Part shown: one piece after another, positions 1 to 5,865 of the stretch
How the letters are laid out: the number at the start of each line of letters is the position of its first letter
Numbering within the stretch: position 1 is the first letter of the stretch
Source: Bordetella parapertussis
Lineage (GTDB): Bacteria; Pseudomonadota; Gammaproteobacteria; Burkholderiales; Burkholderiaceae_C
Assembly: GCA_945907335.1 (NCBI GenBank)
Contig: CAMDSU010000072.1
Span: 1-8,171 of the forward strand
Length of the DNA: 8,171 nucleotides
Reading direction: 5' to 3'
Program-made: the position numbers and the translations under genes
Notes under the pieces: generated by a model
The model's input: only the letters and a program-made list of their open reading frames with translations
Told to the model about the DNA's origin: nothing
The model's database searches: none

Positions 1-765
1 ACAGTGCGCAAGGAGCTGTATGCGCTCAAACCGCAGTTCTTCAGTGTCACTTATGGCGCTGGCGGCTCCACGCAGGACGGCACGTTGCAGCAAGTGCAAA
101 GCATTTTGCAAGACGGTTTTGATGCGGCGCCGCATTTCTCTTGCATAGGCACCACGCGCGAGATTGTGCTAGAGCAGTTGGCGGCATTCAAAGCGGCTGG
201 CATACGCCGCATGGTGGCATTGCGCGGTGACTTGCCCAGCGGGCACGGCACCTTCGGTGAATTCCGCTACGCCAGTGAATTGGTGGAATGCATTCGCCAG
301 GAATCGGGCGACCATTTTCATATCGAAGTCGGTTGTTACCCCGAAGTGCATCCGCAGGCCAAATCGCCGCAAGCCGATGTGCAGGCGTATGTGACCAAGG
401 TCAAGGCCGGTGCGAATTCAGCCATCACCCAGTATTTTTTCAACAGTGATGCTTACTTTCGCTTTGTCGATGAGGCCTACAAACTTGGCGCGGATATTCC
501 GGTCGTGCCCGGCATCATGCCCATCACCAGTTCCTCGCAATTGATGCGTTTTTCAGATGCCTGCGGTGCGGAAATTCCGCGCTGGATACGTTTGCGTTTG
601 CAGGCGTTTGGTGACGACACTGCCTCCATCAAAGCCTTTGGTTTGGATGTGGTCAGTGACTTGTGCGAGCAATTGCGCAACGGTGGTGCGCCCGGACTGC
701 ATTTCTACACCATGAACCAGTCGACAGCAGTGACGGCGATTTGCCGCAACTTGGAACTGGCTTAG
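1..765 (+). CDS. metF: 5,10-methylenetetrahydrofolate reductase (MetF), 5'-truncated by the window edge
   Basis: MetF is a cytosolic FAD enzyme that reduces 5,10-methylene-THF to 5-methyl-THF, the methyl donor for methionine synthesis. The frame is open from base 1 and 254 residues are visible. The family is usually about 275-300 residues, so roughly 20-40 N-terminal residues, including the FFPP segment, lie upstream of the window. The GTG at position 4 is therefore probably an internal valine codon and not the start. Visible family motifs are SVTYGAGGSTQDGT near residues 15-28, ALRGDLP (Asp77 of the fragment, matching the FAD-site aspartate of E. coli MetF), CYPEVHPQAK near 112-121, AITQYFF near 141-147, PGIMPI near 169-174, and the C-terminal HFYTMNQS. 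The stop TAG (763-765) overlaps the stop of the convergent rlmJ gene. Promoter and operon partners are not visible. Identification is by motif recognition and is secure. Confidence 0.96.
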   Translation, partial: TVRKELYALKPQFFSVTYGAGGSTQDGTLQQVQSILQDGFDAAPHFSCIGTTREIVLEQLAAFKAAGIRRMVALRGDLPSGHGTFGEFRYASELVECIRQESGDHFHIEVGCYPEVHPQAKSPQADVQAYVTKVKAGANSAITQYFFNSDAYFRFVDEAYKLGADIPVVPGIMPITSSSQLMRFSDACGAEIPRWIRLRLQAFGDDTASIKAFGLDVVSDLCEQLRNGGAPGLHFYTMNQSTAVTAICRNLELA

Positions 766-1658
766 CCTTGCGTCAGTTGAAACCCCGCCAAGTGGTCTTG
801 CCCCATGAGTTGCACCATTTGAGGCAGGGCTTGTTGCAATTGCTCGTATAGCGTGAAGGGCGGATTGATCACAATCACACCGCTGTCAACCAAACCTATC
901 GGTTTGATGGATTCACCCGCGGCGACCCCATCACGCGCGCCGGTGCGTATGCGCAATGTGGCATGCAACCAAGGCTTGTCAGCTTGTCGCGCAAGATTGG
1001 TCAGGTGGCGCGGCAGACTGTGTGCCTGCGGTCTGGGAATGATCGGGTACCAAACCACATAAGTACCTGTGGCAAATCGTTTCATTCCGATAGACACGGC
1101 CACCACCACCCGTTCGTAATCCAGTTTGATTTCATAACTGGGGTCGATAAACACCATGCCCCGACGCGACGGGGGCGGCAGAAATTTGGGCAAACCGTTG
1201 AACCCGTCCTCATGCATCACCATGACTTGGCGGCCCGCTTTCAGCGCTTCTACCTGCGTTTGCAGGCCGCGAATGTCGGTGGGGTGCATTTCAAACAACT
1301 TGAGCTTGTCCTGTTCACGCAACAAATGTTGGGCGATGAAGGGAGAGCCCGGGTAGTTAAGCAAACCGCCCGAGGGGTTGAAATGGTCCAGCACTCGGCG
1401 ATAGTCCAGCAATAAGTCGGCCATCGGCCCGGCAAGCTTGGATTTGTTGCGCATGAGCGCCAGTAAACCGTCTTGTGCTTCACCGCTTTGCCTCGCATCA
1501 TTGCTGTCAAGCCGGTAAATGCCGGCCCCGGCATGGGTATCGATGGCGGTGAAACCCACCTCTTTGAGTGCTAAATGTTTCACAACAGAAACCAAAATCG
1601 AGTGTTTGAGCACATCGGCATGGTTGCCCGCGTGAAAGCTGTGGCGATAACTGAACAT
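762..1658 (-). CDS. rlmJ: 23S rRNA (adenine-2030-N6)-methyltransferase RlmJ
   Basis: RlmJ is an S-adenosylmethionine-dependent enzyme that N6-methylates A2030 of 23S rRNA (E. coli numbering). The predicted protein has 298 residues; E. coli RlmJ has about 280. The start was placed at the ATG (complement of 1656-1658) because it gives MFSYRHSFHAGNHADVLKH, the near-invariant family N-terminus. The frame stays open 36 codons further upstream, but that part resembles nothing in the family and would cross the rplM promoter region. Visible motifs are the N-terminal block at 1-19, the SAM-binding DTHAGAG at 40-46, EMHP at 123-126, and the catalytic motif IV at 172-175. Motif IV reads DPSY here, whereas E. 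coli has DPPY. WYPI at 203-206 and the C-terminal INPPFTLYEQL block also fit. The ribosome binding site is weak (GGCGAG about 12 nt upstream). The gene is divergent from rplM and its stop overlaps that of metF. Confidence 0.93.
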   Translation of the reverse strand: MFSYRHSFHAGNHADVLKHSILVSVVKHLALKEVGFTAIDTHAGAGIYRLDSNDARQSGEAQDGLLALMRNKSKLAGPMADLLLDYRRVLDHFNPSGGLLNYPGSPFIAQHLLREQDKLKLFEMHPTDIRGLQTQVEALKAGRQVMVMHEDGFNGLPKFLPPPSRRGMVFIDPSYEIKLDYERVVVAVSIGMKRFATGTYVVWYPIIPRPQAHSLPRHLTNLARQADKPWLHATLRIRTGARDGVAAGESIKPIGLVDSGVIVINPPFTLYEQLQQALPQMVQLMGQDHLAGFQLTQG

Positions 1659-1686
1659 TGCGCCATGGTAACTCGCCTGCCTGTGT

Positions 1687-1717
1687 TTGCAAAACTGCCC
1701 ACAAACTGGCATAGAAT
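1687..1717 (+). promoter_or_regulatory. candidate sigma-70 promoter of rplM-rpsI
   Basis: A good -10 hexamer, TAGAAT at 1712-1717 (5 of 6 to consensus), is preceded by TTGCAA at 1687-1692, a weaker -35 at a long 19-nt spacing. Transcription would begin near 1724 and give a leader of about 110 nt before the rplM ATG. The -10 is convincing by eye. The -35 is uncertain, and other -35 registers in the same T-rich stretch are possible. Confidence 0.45.
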
Positions 1718-1723
1718 GTAAGG

Positions 1724-1834
1724 CTTCGCAGCGAACAAGGTCCCGCGACGAAGTTTTCACCCCCACCTAAGAGGTTCTCAGCAGAAGAACACCGACCGTG
1801 GAAAAGGACCCCACAACCCACTCTAGGAAAACAC
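1724..1834 (+). promoter_or_regulatory. 5' leader of rplM, possible L13 autoregulation region
   Basis: This is the predicted untranslated leader between the candidate promoter and rplM. It holds short self-complementary segments: CTTCG (1724-1728) with CGAAG (1749-1753), and GTTCT (1774-1778) with AGAAC (1786-1790) around a 7-nt loop. The ribosome binding site AGGA is at 1825-1828, six bases before the ATG. In E. coli the rplM-rpsI operon is controlled by binding of L13 to its own leader. Whether this leader does the same is inference; the stems are short and I cannot show they match a known L13 leader fold. Confidence 0.3.
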
Positions 1835-2263
1835 ATGTCCACTTTCAGCGCGAAACCCGCTGACGTGACGCATGAGTGGTTTGTGATTGACGCCACCGAC
1901 AAGGTGCTCGGACGGATTGCCAGCGAAGCAGCCCTCCGTTTACGCGGCAAGCACAAAGCCATTTATACGCCCCACGTCGATACCGGCGACTATATTGTCG
2001 TCATCAACTCGTCCAAAATTCGCGTCACAGGCAACAAGGCCTTAGACAAGATGTACCACCGCCACTCGGGTTACCCGGGCGGTATCTCCAGTACCAATTT
2101 CAAAGACATGCAAGCCAAGCACCCTACACGTGCTTTGGAAAAAGCGGTCAAAGGCATGTTGCCCAAAGGTCCTTTGGGTTTTGCCATGATCAAAAAGCTC
2201 AAGGTGTACGGCGGTGCCGAGCATCCCCACACCGCCCAACAGCCTAAAGTGCTGGACATCTAA
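1835..2263 (+). CDS. rplM: 50S ribosomal protein L13
   Basis: L13 is an early-assembly protein of the large subunit that binds 23S rRNA. The predicted product has 142 residues, the same length as E. coli L13, and aligns with it from end to end without gaps by eye. Landmarks are [10 protein letters not shown] near 6-15, [10 protein letters not shown] near 18-27, [19 protein letters not shown] near 36-54, VTGNK near 64-68, the highly conserved [11 protein letters not shown], and the C-terminal [11 protein letters not shown]. The ATG at 1835 has AGGA six bases upstream. The stop TAA at 2261-2263 runs into the ribosome binding site of rpsI, so the two genes are co-transcribed and probably translationally linked, as in most bacteria. 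No anomalies. Confidence 0.99.
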   Translation: MSTFSAKPADVTHEWFVIDATDKVLGRIASEAALRLRGKHKAIYTPHVDTGDYIVVINSSKIRVTGNKALDKMYHRHSGYPGGISSTNFKDMQAKHPTRALEKAVKGMLPKGPLGFAMIKKLKVYGGAEHPHTAQQPKVLDI

Positions 2264-2267
2264 GGAG
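2262..2267 (+). promoter_or_regulatory. rpsI ribosome binding site overlapping the rplM stop codon
   Basis: AAGGAG begins inside the TAA stop of rplM and lies seven bases before the rpsI ATG at 2275. It is the strongest Shine-Dalgarno in the window. It selects the ATG at 2275 over the nearer ATG at 2270, which is only three bases away and opens a two-codon frame ending in TGA. Confidence 0.85.
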
Positions 2268-2274
2268 CTATGAA

Positions 2275-2667
2275 ATGATTGGTGAATGGAACAATGGCAC
2301 CGGCCGTCGCAAATCCAGCGTCGCCCGCGTGTTTCTGAAAAAAGGCTCCGGCAAAATCATGGTCAATGGCAAAGACATCGCCGAATACTTCGGTCGTCAA
2401 ACCTCGATCATGATCGCCAAGCAACCCTTGTTTTTGACTCAGCATGCCGAATCTTTCGACATTCAGATCAATGTGCAAGGCGGTGGTGAATCCGGCCAAG
2501 CCGGTGCTGCCCGTCACGGCATTACCCGTGCGCTGATTGACTACGATGCAACCCTCAAACCCGCGCTGTCAGCAGCCGGTTTTGTCACCCGCGATGCGCG
2601 TGAAGTGGAACGTAAAAAAGTCGGTTTGCACGGCGCTCGTCGCCGCAAGCAGTTCAGCAAACGCTGA
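2275..2667 (+). CDS. rpsI: 30S ribosomal protein S9
   Basis: S9 sits in the head of the small subunit, and its C-terminal tail reaches the P-site tRNA anticodon stem-loop. The predicted product has 130 residues, the usual size. Family landmarks are the N-terminal [15 protein letters not shown] near 7-21, [16 protein letters not shown] near 24-39, [17 protein letters not shown] near 67-83, ALIDYD near 86-91, [19 protein letters not shown] near 106-124, and the tail QFSKR, whose terminal lysine and arginine are the tRNA-contacting residues known from other S9 proteins. It follows rplM after 11 nt with a strong AAGGAG ribosome binding site, forming the classic two-gene operon, and is closed by an intrinsic terminator 29 nt downstream. 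Confidence 0.99.
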   Translation: MIGEWNNGTGRRKSSVARVFLKKGSGKIMVNGKDIAEYFGRQTSIMIAKQPLFLTQHAESFDIQINVQGGGESGQAGAARHGITRALIDYDATLKPALSAAGFVTRDAREVERKKVGLHGARRRKQFSKR

Positions 2668-2696
2668 TCCGGCTTGCAGGCCTTGGGTCTGCCATC

Positions 2697-2729
2697 AACC
2701 GCCAGGGCTTGTGTTCTGGCGGTTTTTTT
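2697..2729 (+). terminator. intrinsic terminator of rplM-rpsI
   Basis: CCGCCAG (2699-2705) pairs with CTGGCGG (2716-2722) around a 10-nt loop. The stem can be extended by AA/TT to nine pairs, and is followed by seven T residues (2723-2729). Position and form are those of a Rho-independent terminator on the plus strand, separating the ribosomal operon from erpA. Confidence 0.92.
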
Positions 2730-2785
2730 ATGGTTAATGCAAAACGGGTTGCCTCATCAGCGTTGCCTTTAACCTTGCCACAGAT

Positions 2786-2810
2786 ATTGTTGACTGAAAT
2801 AGGTTACTAT
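2786..2810 (+). promoter_or_regulatory. candidate type 1 IscR binding site upstream of erpA
   Basis: Compared with the 25-nt type 1 consensus as I remember it from E. coli (ATASYYGACTR, then wwwY, then AGTCRRSTAT), this stretch matches at 21 positions. Mismatches are at 2788, 2803, 2804 and 2805. The left half TTGTTGACTG and the right end ACTAT are well kept; the inner part of the right half is degraded. In E. coli, IscR carrying a 2Fe-2S cluster binds such sites to repress iron-sulfur biogenesis promoters, including that of erpA. The site contains the candidate -35 hexamer, as expected for repression. Function is inferred from sequence and context. Confidence 0.65.
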
Positions 2811-2817
2811 TGATATT
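2790..2817 (+). promoter_or_regulatory. candidate erpA promoter
   Basis: TTGACT (2790-2795, 5 of 6 to the -35 consensus) is followed after 16 nt by GATATT (2812-2817, 4 of 6 to the -10). A start near 2824 would leave a leader of about 20 nt before the erpA ATG. The -35 lies inside the IscR-like site. The -35 is strong; the -10 register is less sure. Confidence 0.5.
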
Positions 2818-2844
2818 CAAAGAACATTTTCATTGGAGAGCGCC

Positions 2845-3210
2845 ATGAGTGCCTTAGCCGAAAAAATACCCACTGCCATGCCAGAACCCATCGTCTTCAC
2901 CGACAGTGCTGCCGCCAAAGTGGCTGACCTGATCGCCGAAGAAGGCAACCCAGAATTGAAATTGCGGGTGTTTGTTCAAGGGGGTGGTTGCTCAGGTTTT
3001 CAATATGGTTTCACTTTCGATGAAATCACCAATGAAGACGACACCATCATGTCAAAACACGGCGTCTCTTTGCTGATCGATGCCATGAGCTACCAGTACT
3101 TACTGGGCGCTGAAATCGATTACAAAGAAGATTTGCAAGGTGCGCAGTTCGTCATCAAAAACCCGAATGCCACCAGCACCTGCGGATGCGGATCTTCATT
3201 CTCAGCCTGA
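2845..3210 (+). CDS. erpA: iron-sulfur cluster insertion protein ErpA (A-type carrier)
   Basis: ErpA is a small cytosolic A-type carrier that receives iron-sulfur clusters from the ISC scaffold and hands them to apo-enzymes, among them IspG/IspH of isoprenoid synthesis in E. coli. The ATG at 2845 was chosen because GGAGAG (2835-2840) stands at proper distance; a TTG at 2833 would place that site inside the gene. The product has 121 residues. The three cluster-ligand cysteines of the family are present: Cys49 in GGGCSGF and Cys113 and Cys115 in TCGCGSSF. The [19 protein letters not shown] block (43-60) and IKNPNAT (104-110) are typical. Residue 80 is Ala where most relatives I recall have Pro (IDPMS). 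It is monocistronic, between two terminators, with a probable IscR site at its promoter. Confidence 0.97.
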   Translation: MSALAEKIPTAMPEPIVFTDSAAAKVADLIAEEGNPELKLRVFVQGGGCSGFQYGFTFDEITNEDDTIMSKHGVSLLIDAMSYQYLLGAEIDYKEDLQGAQFVIKNPNATSTCGCGSSFSA

Positions 3211-3229
3211 TCTTTTTTTGCTGAGTAAC

Positions 3230-3254
3230 AAGCCGGGCATGTCCCGGCTTTTTT
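3230..3254 (+). terminator. intrinsic terminator of erpA
   Basis: AAGCCGGG (3230-3237) pairs with CCCGGCTT (3243-3250) around the loop CATGT, with a T run from 3249 to 3254. It sits 19 nt after the erpA stop and three bases from the end of the convergent anmK. On the minus strand the same hairpin lacks a following T run, so it should act mainly on erpA transcripts. Confidence 0.88.
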
Positions 3255-3256
3255 AT

Positions 3257-4360
3257 TCAGCCCGGGTAAATGCCGCCCAACACACGGGGCCCATGCGCCC
3301 CAGTCACTGCAGGTAAATTACCTGGCAAGTTCAGACAGGTTTGTTGGGCCAACCAAGCAAAAGCTGTTGCCTCAACTTGTAAGGGCGGCAAACCCGATGC
3401 TTCAGTGGTGCTGACAGTCATATCCGGTAGACCTTCTCGCAGCAATTGCATCAAGTGGCGGTTGTAAGCGCCCCCGCCGCACACCAGCAATCGTGTGGCA
3501 TCTGGTGCATGGCGCCGTACGTCGTTGACGCAAACCCGCGCAGTGAATGCAGTGAGTGTGGCCTGCACATTAACAGCTGACAGACTGTCGAATTTTTCTA
3601 AGTGTGCGTTTAACCAATCCGCATGGAAAAGATCCCGCCCGGTGCTTTTTGGTGGCGCTAAGTGTAAAAACGATTCGCTTAACAAACGCTCAAGCAAGGC
3701 CGGGTGACAGTGTCCTGTGGCCGCCCAAGCGCCATCTTTGTCAAAGGCCTGTCCGGTATGCCGCTGACACCAATAATCAAGCAGAACATTGCCCGCACCG
3801 CAATCAAAACCGCTCACATGCTGTGGCGCGAGCACGCTGAGATTGGAAATACCGCCGATATTGAGCACAGCCACCGTGCGGCCGGGTTCGGCAAACATGT
3901 GTTGATGAAATGCAGGAACCAGGGGTGCGCCTTGCCCGCCTGCGGCAATGTCGCGGCTGCGAAAGTCTGCGACCACGCGCATGGCAGTCAACTCGGCAAG
4001 CAAGGAGGGATTATTGATTTGCAAGCTGTACCCTGTGCCGTCGTGGTGACCGGGTTGGTGGCGAACGGTTTGCCCATGCGCACCGATAGCAGCCACATCG
4101 CTTGCAGGTACATCGGTATCTAGCAGTAATTGGCGCACGGCTTGTGCGTACACCTTGACCAGCGAATTTGCGGCTAGCGCAGCTCGGTGCAACTCATCAG
4201 GGCCAGATTGGTTCAATTGCAAAAAAGCGTGGCGCAATGCAGGTTCAAACGGCAATGCGTGGTGGCCCAGCACACGAACACCGTTTGAAAAATCGGCCAA
4301 TACAGCGTCCACGCCGTCCAGAGAAGTGCCAGACATCACGCCGATATAAAGCGTGGACAT
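3257..4360 (-). CDS. anmK: anhydro-N-acetylmuramic acid kinase AnmK
   Basis: AnmK hydrolyses and phosphorylates 1,6-anhydro-N-acetylmuramic acid with ATP to give MurNAc-6-phosphate, a cytosolic step of cell-wall recycling. The predicted 367 residues match the usual length (about 365-375). Motifs are GVMSGTSLDGVDAVL at 7-21 (nucleotide-binding loop of the sugar-kinase fold), GAHGQTVRH at 93-101, DFRSRDIAAGGQGAPLVP at 132-149, LNIGGISNL at 166-174, GFDCGAGNVLLDYW at 184-197 (Asp186 corresponds to the catalytic aspartate known in Pseudomonas AnmK) and CGGGAYN toward the C-terminus. The ATG at 4360 is preferred; a TTG three codons upstream directly follows the M23 gene's stop and is possible. Nine bases separate the M23 stop from this ATG and no clear ribosome binding site is seen, so translational coupling to the upstream M23 gene is likely. 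Confidence 0.97.
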   Translation of the reverse strand: MSTLYIGVMSGTSLDGVDAVLADFSNGVRVLGHHALPFEPALRHAFLQLNQSGPDELHRAALAANSLVKVYAQAVRQLLLDTDVPASDVAAIGAHGQTVRHQPGHHDGTGYSLQINNPSLLAELTAMRVVADFRSRDIAAGGQGAPLVPAFHQHMFAEPGRTVAVLNIGGISNLSVLAPQHVSGFDCGAGNVLLDYWCQRHTGQAFDKDGAWAATGHCHPALLERLLSESFLHLAPPKSTGRDLFHADWLNAHLEKFDSLSAVNVQATLTAFTARVCVNDVRRHAPDATRLLVCGGGAYNRHLMQLLREGLPDMTVSTTEASGLPPLQVEATAFAWLAQQTCLNLPGNLPAVTGAHGPRVLGGIYPG

Positions 4361-4369
4361 GGCAATCAA

Positions 4370-5752
4370 TCAGGGGGTGTTGTCTGCGAAAGCCACTGAA
4401 GCAGAGGCAAGTTGGCGTGCTGCTTGAGAGGCTTGGCGATTGAATTCATCGCGGGCATGGACAGGAACTGGAACCGATTCGCTTTGGCGAGCCAGTATGG
4501 CCGGGTCTTTGTGCACACCATTGACGCGGAATTCAAAATGCAAATGGGGTCCAGTGGCCCAACCAGTGGCTCCGACCCGTCCCACGGCTTGACTTTGCGC
4601 CACTGACTGACCGGGTTTGACCAGTATTTTGCTCAGGTGGGCATAAAGTGTGGTGTGGCCATTGTTGTGTTTGACCACCACAGCATTGCCGTAGCCGCCC
4701 ATGTTGCCAGCAGACTGCACCACCCCTGAACCCACACTGCGCACCGGTGTGCCTTGGGCGGCGGCATAGTCCACCCCCAGATGAGCGCGCCATGTTTTGA
4801 ATATAGGGTGTAAGCGCATGCTAAAGCCACTGCTCACCCGAGAGAAAGCCAAAGGTGAGGCCAGGTAGGTACGGCGCAGGCTTTGGCCTTGCAAGTTGTA
4901 GTAGCCGCCAGGCTTTTGCGGGCTGTCTTGAAACCACATGGCTTGGTGCGATTTGCCTTTGTTGACAAACTCGGCAGACAGTACTTTGCCGGGTTTGAGC
5001 ACTTCACCGTCTGCCTCTAACGATTCGTAGCTCACTGAGAAATGGTCGCCTTTGCGTAATGCACGGTGAAAGTCGATGTCACCTGAAAAAATATCAGCCA
5101 ATTGCAAAGCAATGCTGTCAGGAATACGCGCTTCATCGGTGGCAGCGAACAAAGATGTTTGAATCAAACCACCGGACAAGCGGACAGATGGTTTGAGTTC
5201 ACCGGTCTCACGGTATGCACTCAAGCCTTGCTCGCTGCGTTCGATGACCAGACGTTGAAATGTGTCGTTGCTTTCAGTGGCCCAGCGTGCAGTCAATTTG
5301 AGCAAGAGGTTGTCATCATCGACTTCGGCATTGAGTAAGCGGGCATTTTTTCCCAGTAAGCTTTCGCGAACCAAGGGGTTGCTGCGCATGAAATCGGCAG
5401 CGGCTTTGTCTGACATGCCCAGACGGGCCAGCAAAGATTCAGCCGTGTCTGTAGCGCGCGATGTGTCGGTGCGGTAAAGACGTATTTTGTCTTTGCTAAG
5501 GCTGTTGATTTGGCTGTCTAAGCTGAGGTTGGAGACCGACTCGACCAATTGACGGATCGGTACATTGCTGCGGTCCAGGTTGCCAAAACCGGCAACAGCA
5601 AATGCGCCGGTGGCCAGCAACACAGCAAGCAGCAACCAACGCACCTGCCACGTACTGGCACGAGGTGCGTCTTCGTTTGAAATCAATTCGTCAAAGTTAG
5701 GCAAATCAAAAAATCCGTGAAACAAAAAACTGTTTGTGCGCGCACATGGCAA
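4370..5752 (-). CDS. MepM-like M23 family murein DD-endopeptidase, membrane-anchored
   Basis: Predicted zinc endopeptidase that cuts peptide cross-links in peptidoglycan, acting in the periplasm. The 460-residue frame has a short cytoplasmic N-terminus, one hydrophobic segment (about 37-56) acting as anchor or uncleaved signal, a middle region (about 90-300) resembling the OapA/Csd3_N-type domains of E. coli MepM (TAESLLARLG near 103-112, IFSGDIDFHRALRKGD near 221-236), and a C-terminal M23 domain (about 305-420). Zinc-site residues are His324 and Asp328 (HLGVD) and His405 in GPHLHFEF (403 and 405 form HxH); His372 (AHL) is the further conserved active-site histidine. Organisation and length match MepM. 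The tail after 425 is Ala/Ser/Gln-rich. There is no usable ATG before codon 113, so the start must be non-ATG: TTG at 5752 is given here, but TTGs at 5725 and 5704 are alternatives. It lies directly upstream of anmK, on the same strand. Confidence 0.9.
   Translation of the reverse strand: MPCARTNSFLFHGFFDLPNFDELISNEDAPRASTWQVRWLLLAVLLATGAFAVAGFGNLDRSNVPIRQLVESVSNLSLDSQINSLSKDKIRLYRTDTSRATDTAESLLARLGMSDKAAADFMRSNPLVRESLLGKNARLLNAEVDDDNLLLKLTARWATESNDTFQRLVIERSEQGLSAYRETGELKPSVRLSGGLIQTSLFAATDEARIPDSIALQLADIFSGDIDFHRALRKGDHFSVSYESLEADGEVLKPGKVLSAEFVNKGKSHQAMWFQDSPQKPGGYYNLQGQSLRRTYLASPLAFSRVSSGFSMRLHPIFKTWRAHLGVDYAAAQGTPVRSVGSGVVQSAGNMGGYGNAVVVKHNNGHTTLYAHLSKILVKPGQSVAQSQAVGRVGATGWATGPHLHFEFRVNGVHKDPAILARQSESVPVPVHARDEFNRQASQAARQLASASVAFADNTP
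5735..5746. repeat. 12-bp perfect palindrome at the M23 gene start
   Basis: TGTGCGCGCACA is a perfect inverted repeat, covering codons 3-6 of the M23 frame if the TTG at 5752 is the start, or its 5' leader if a later TTG is used. It could be an operator or just a chance GC-rich palindrome. No second copy is seen in the window. Confidence 0.4.
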
Positions 5753-5765
5753 AAAGCCCGCGCTT

Positions 5766-5771
5766 TAGAAT
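5766..5771 (+). promoter_or_regulatory. candidate -10 element for tyrS
   Basis: TAGAAT (5 of 6 to consensus, same hexamer as at rplM) lies about 95 nt upstream of the tyrS ATG, but no good -35 is found 16-18 nt before it. A second weak option is TATACA (5825-5830) with TTGGGT (5800-5805) at 19 nt. The true tyrS promoter is unresolved. Confidence 0.3.
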
Positions 5772-5790
5772 CAAAACATCCACTGACCTG

Positions 5791-5808
5791 CGCACCCTCT
5801 TGGGTGTG
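5791..5808 (+). other. stem-loop in the tyrS upstream region
   Basis: CGCACCC (5791-5797) pairs with GGGTGTG (5802-5808), seven pairs including one G-U in RNA, closed by the four-base loop TCTT. There is no T run on either strand, so it is not an intrinsic terminator. If transcription starts at the TAGAAT element, it would lie in the tyrS leader RNA. Its role is unknown. Confidence 0.4.
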
Positions 5809-5822
5809 GCACAAAGCGTCAG

Positions 5823-5851
5823 AGTATACAAGCCTCACGCCAAGGCGCCAA
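5823..5851 (-). promoter_or_regulatory. candidate promoter of the M23-anmK operon
   Basis: Read on the minus strand, TTGGCG (5846-5851, 4 of 6) is followed by exactly 17 nt and then TATACT (5823-5828, 5 of 6). This is the best-spaced promoter in the divergent gap. Transcription would start near 5816, giving a leader of about 60 nt to the TTG at 5752. The -10 overlaps a weak plus-strand TATACA, so the two divergent directions might compete here. Confidence 0.55.
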
Positions 5852-5865
5852 GCCCGAAATCACTT

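Noticed and set aside
963..1415. 150-codon plus-strand frame
   Set aside because: Antisense to rlmJ, which has clear family motifs over the same bases.
1659..1766. 36-codon upstream extension of rlmJ
   Set aside because: The conserved protein start MFSYRHS lies at 1658; the extension has no similarity to the family and crosses the rplM promoter.
1507..1962. 151-codon minus-strand frame across the rlmJ start, the gap and the rplM start
   Set aside because: Overlaps two certain genes and their promoter region; the translation resembles nothing and has no ribosome binding site.
2270..2278. Mini-frame ATG AAA TGA just before rpsI
   Set aside because: Only two codons and too close to the AAGGAG; the S9 start at 2275 is well placed and conserved.
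2748..2768. Direct repeat GTTGCCT (2748-2754 and 2762-2768) upstream of erpA
   Set aside because: Short and outside the likely promoter; probably chance.
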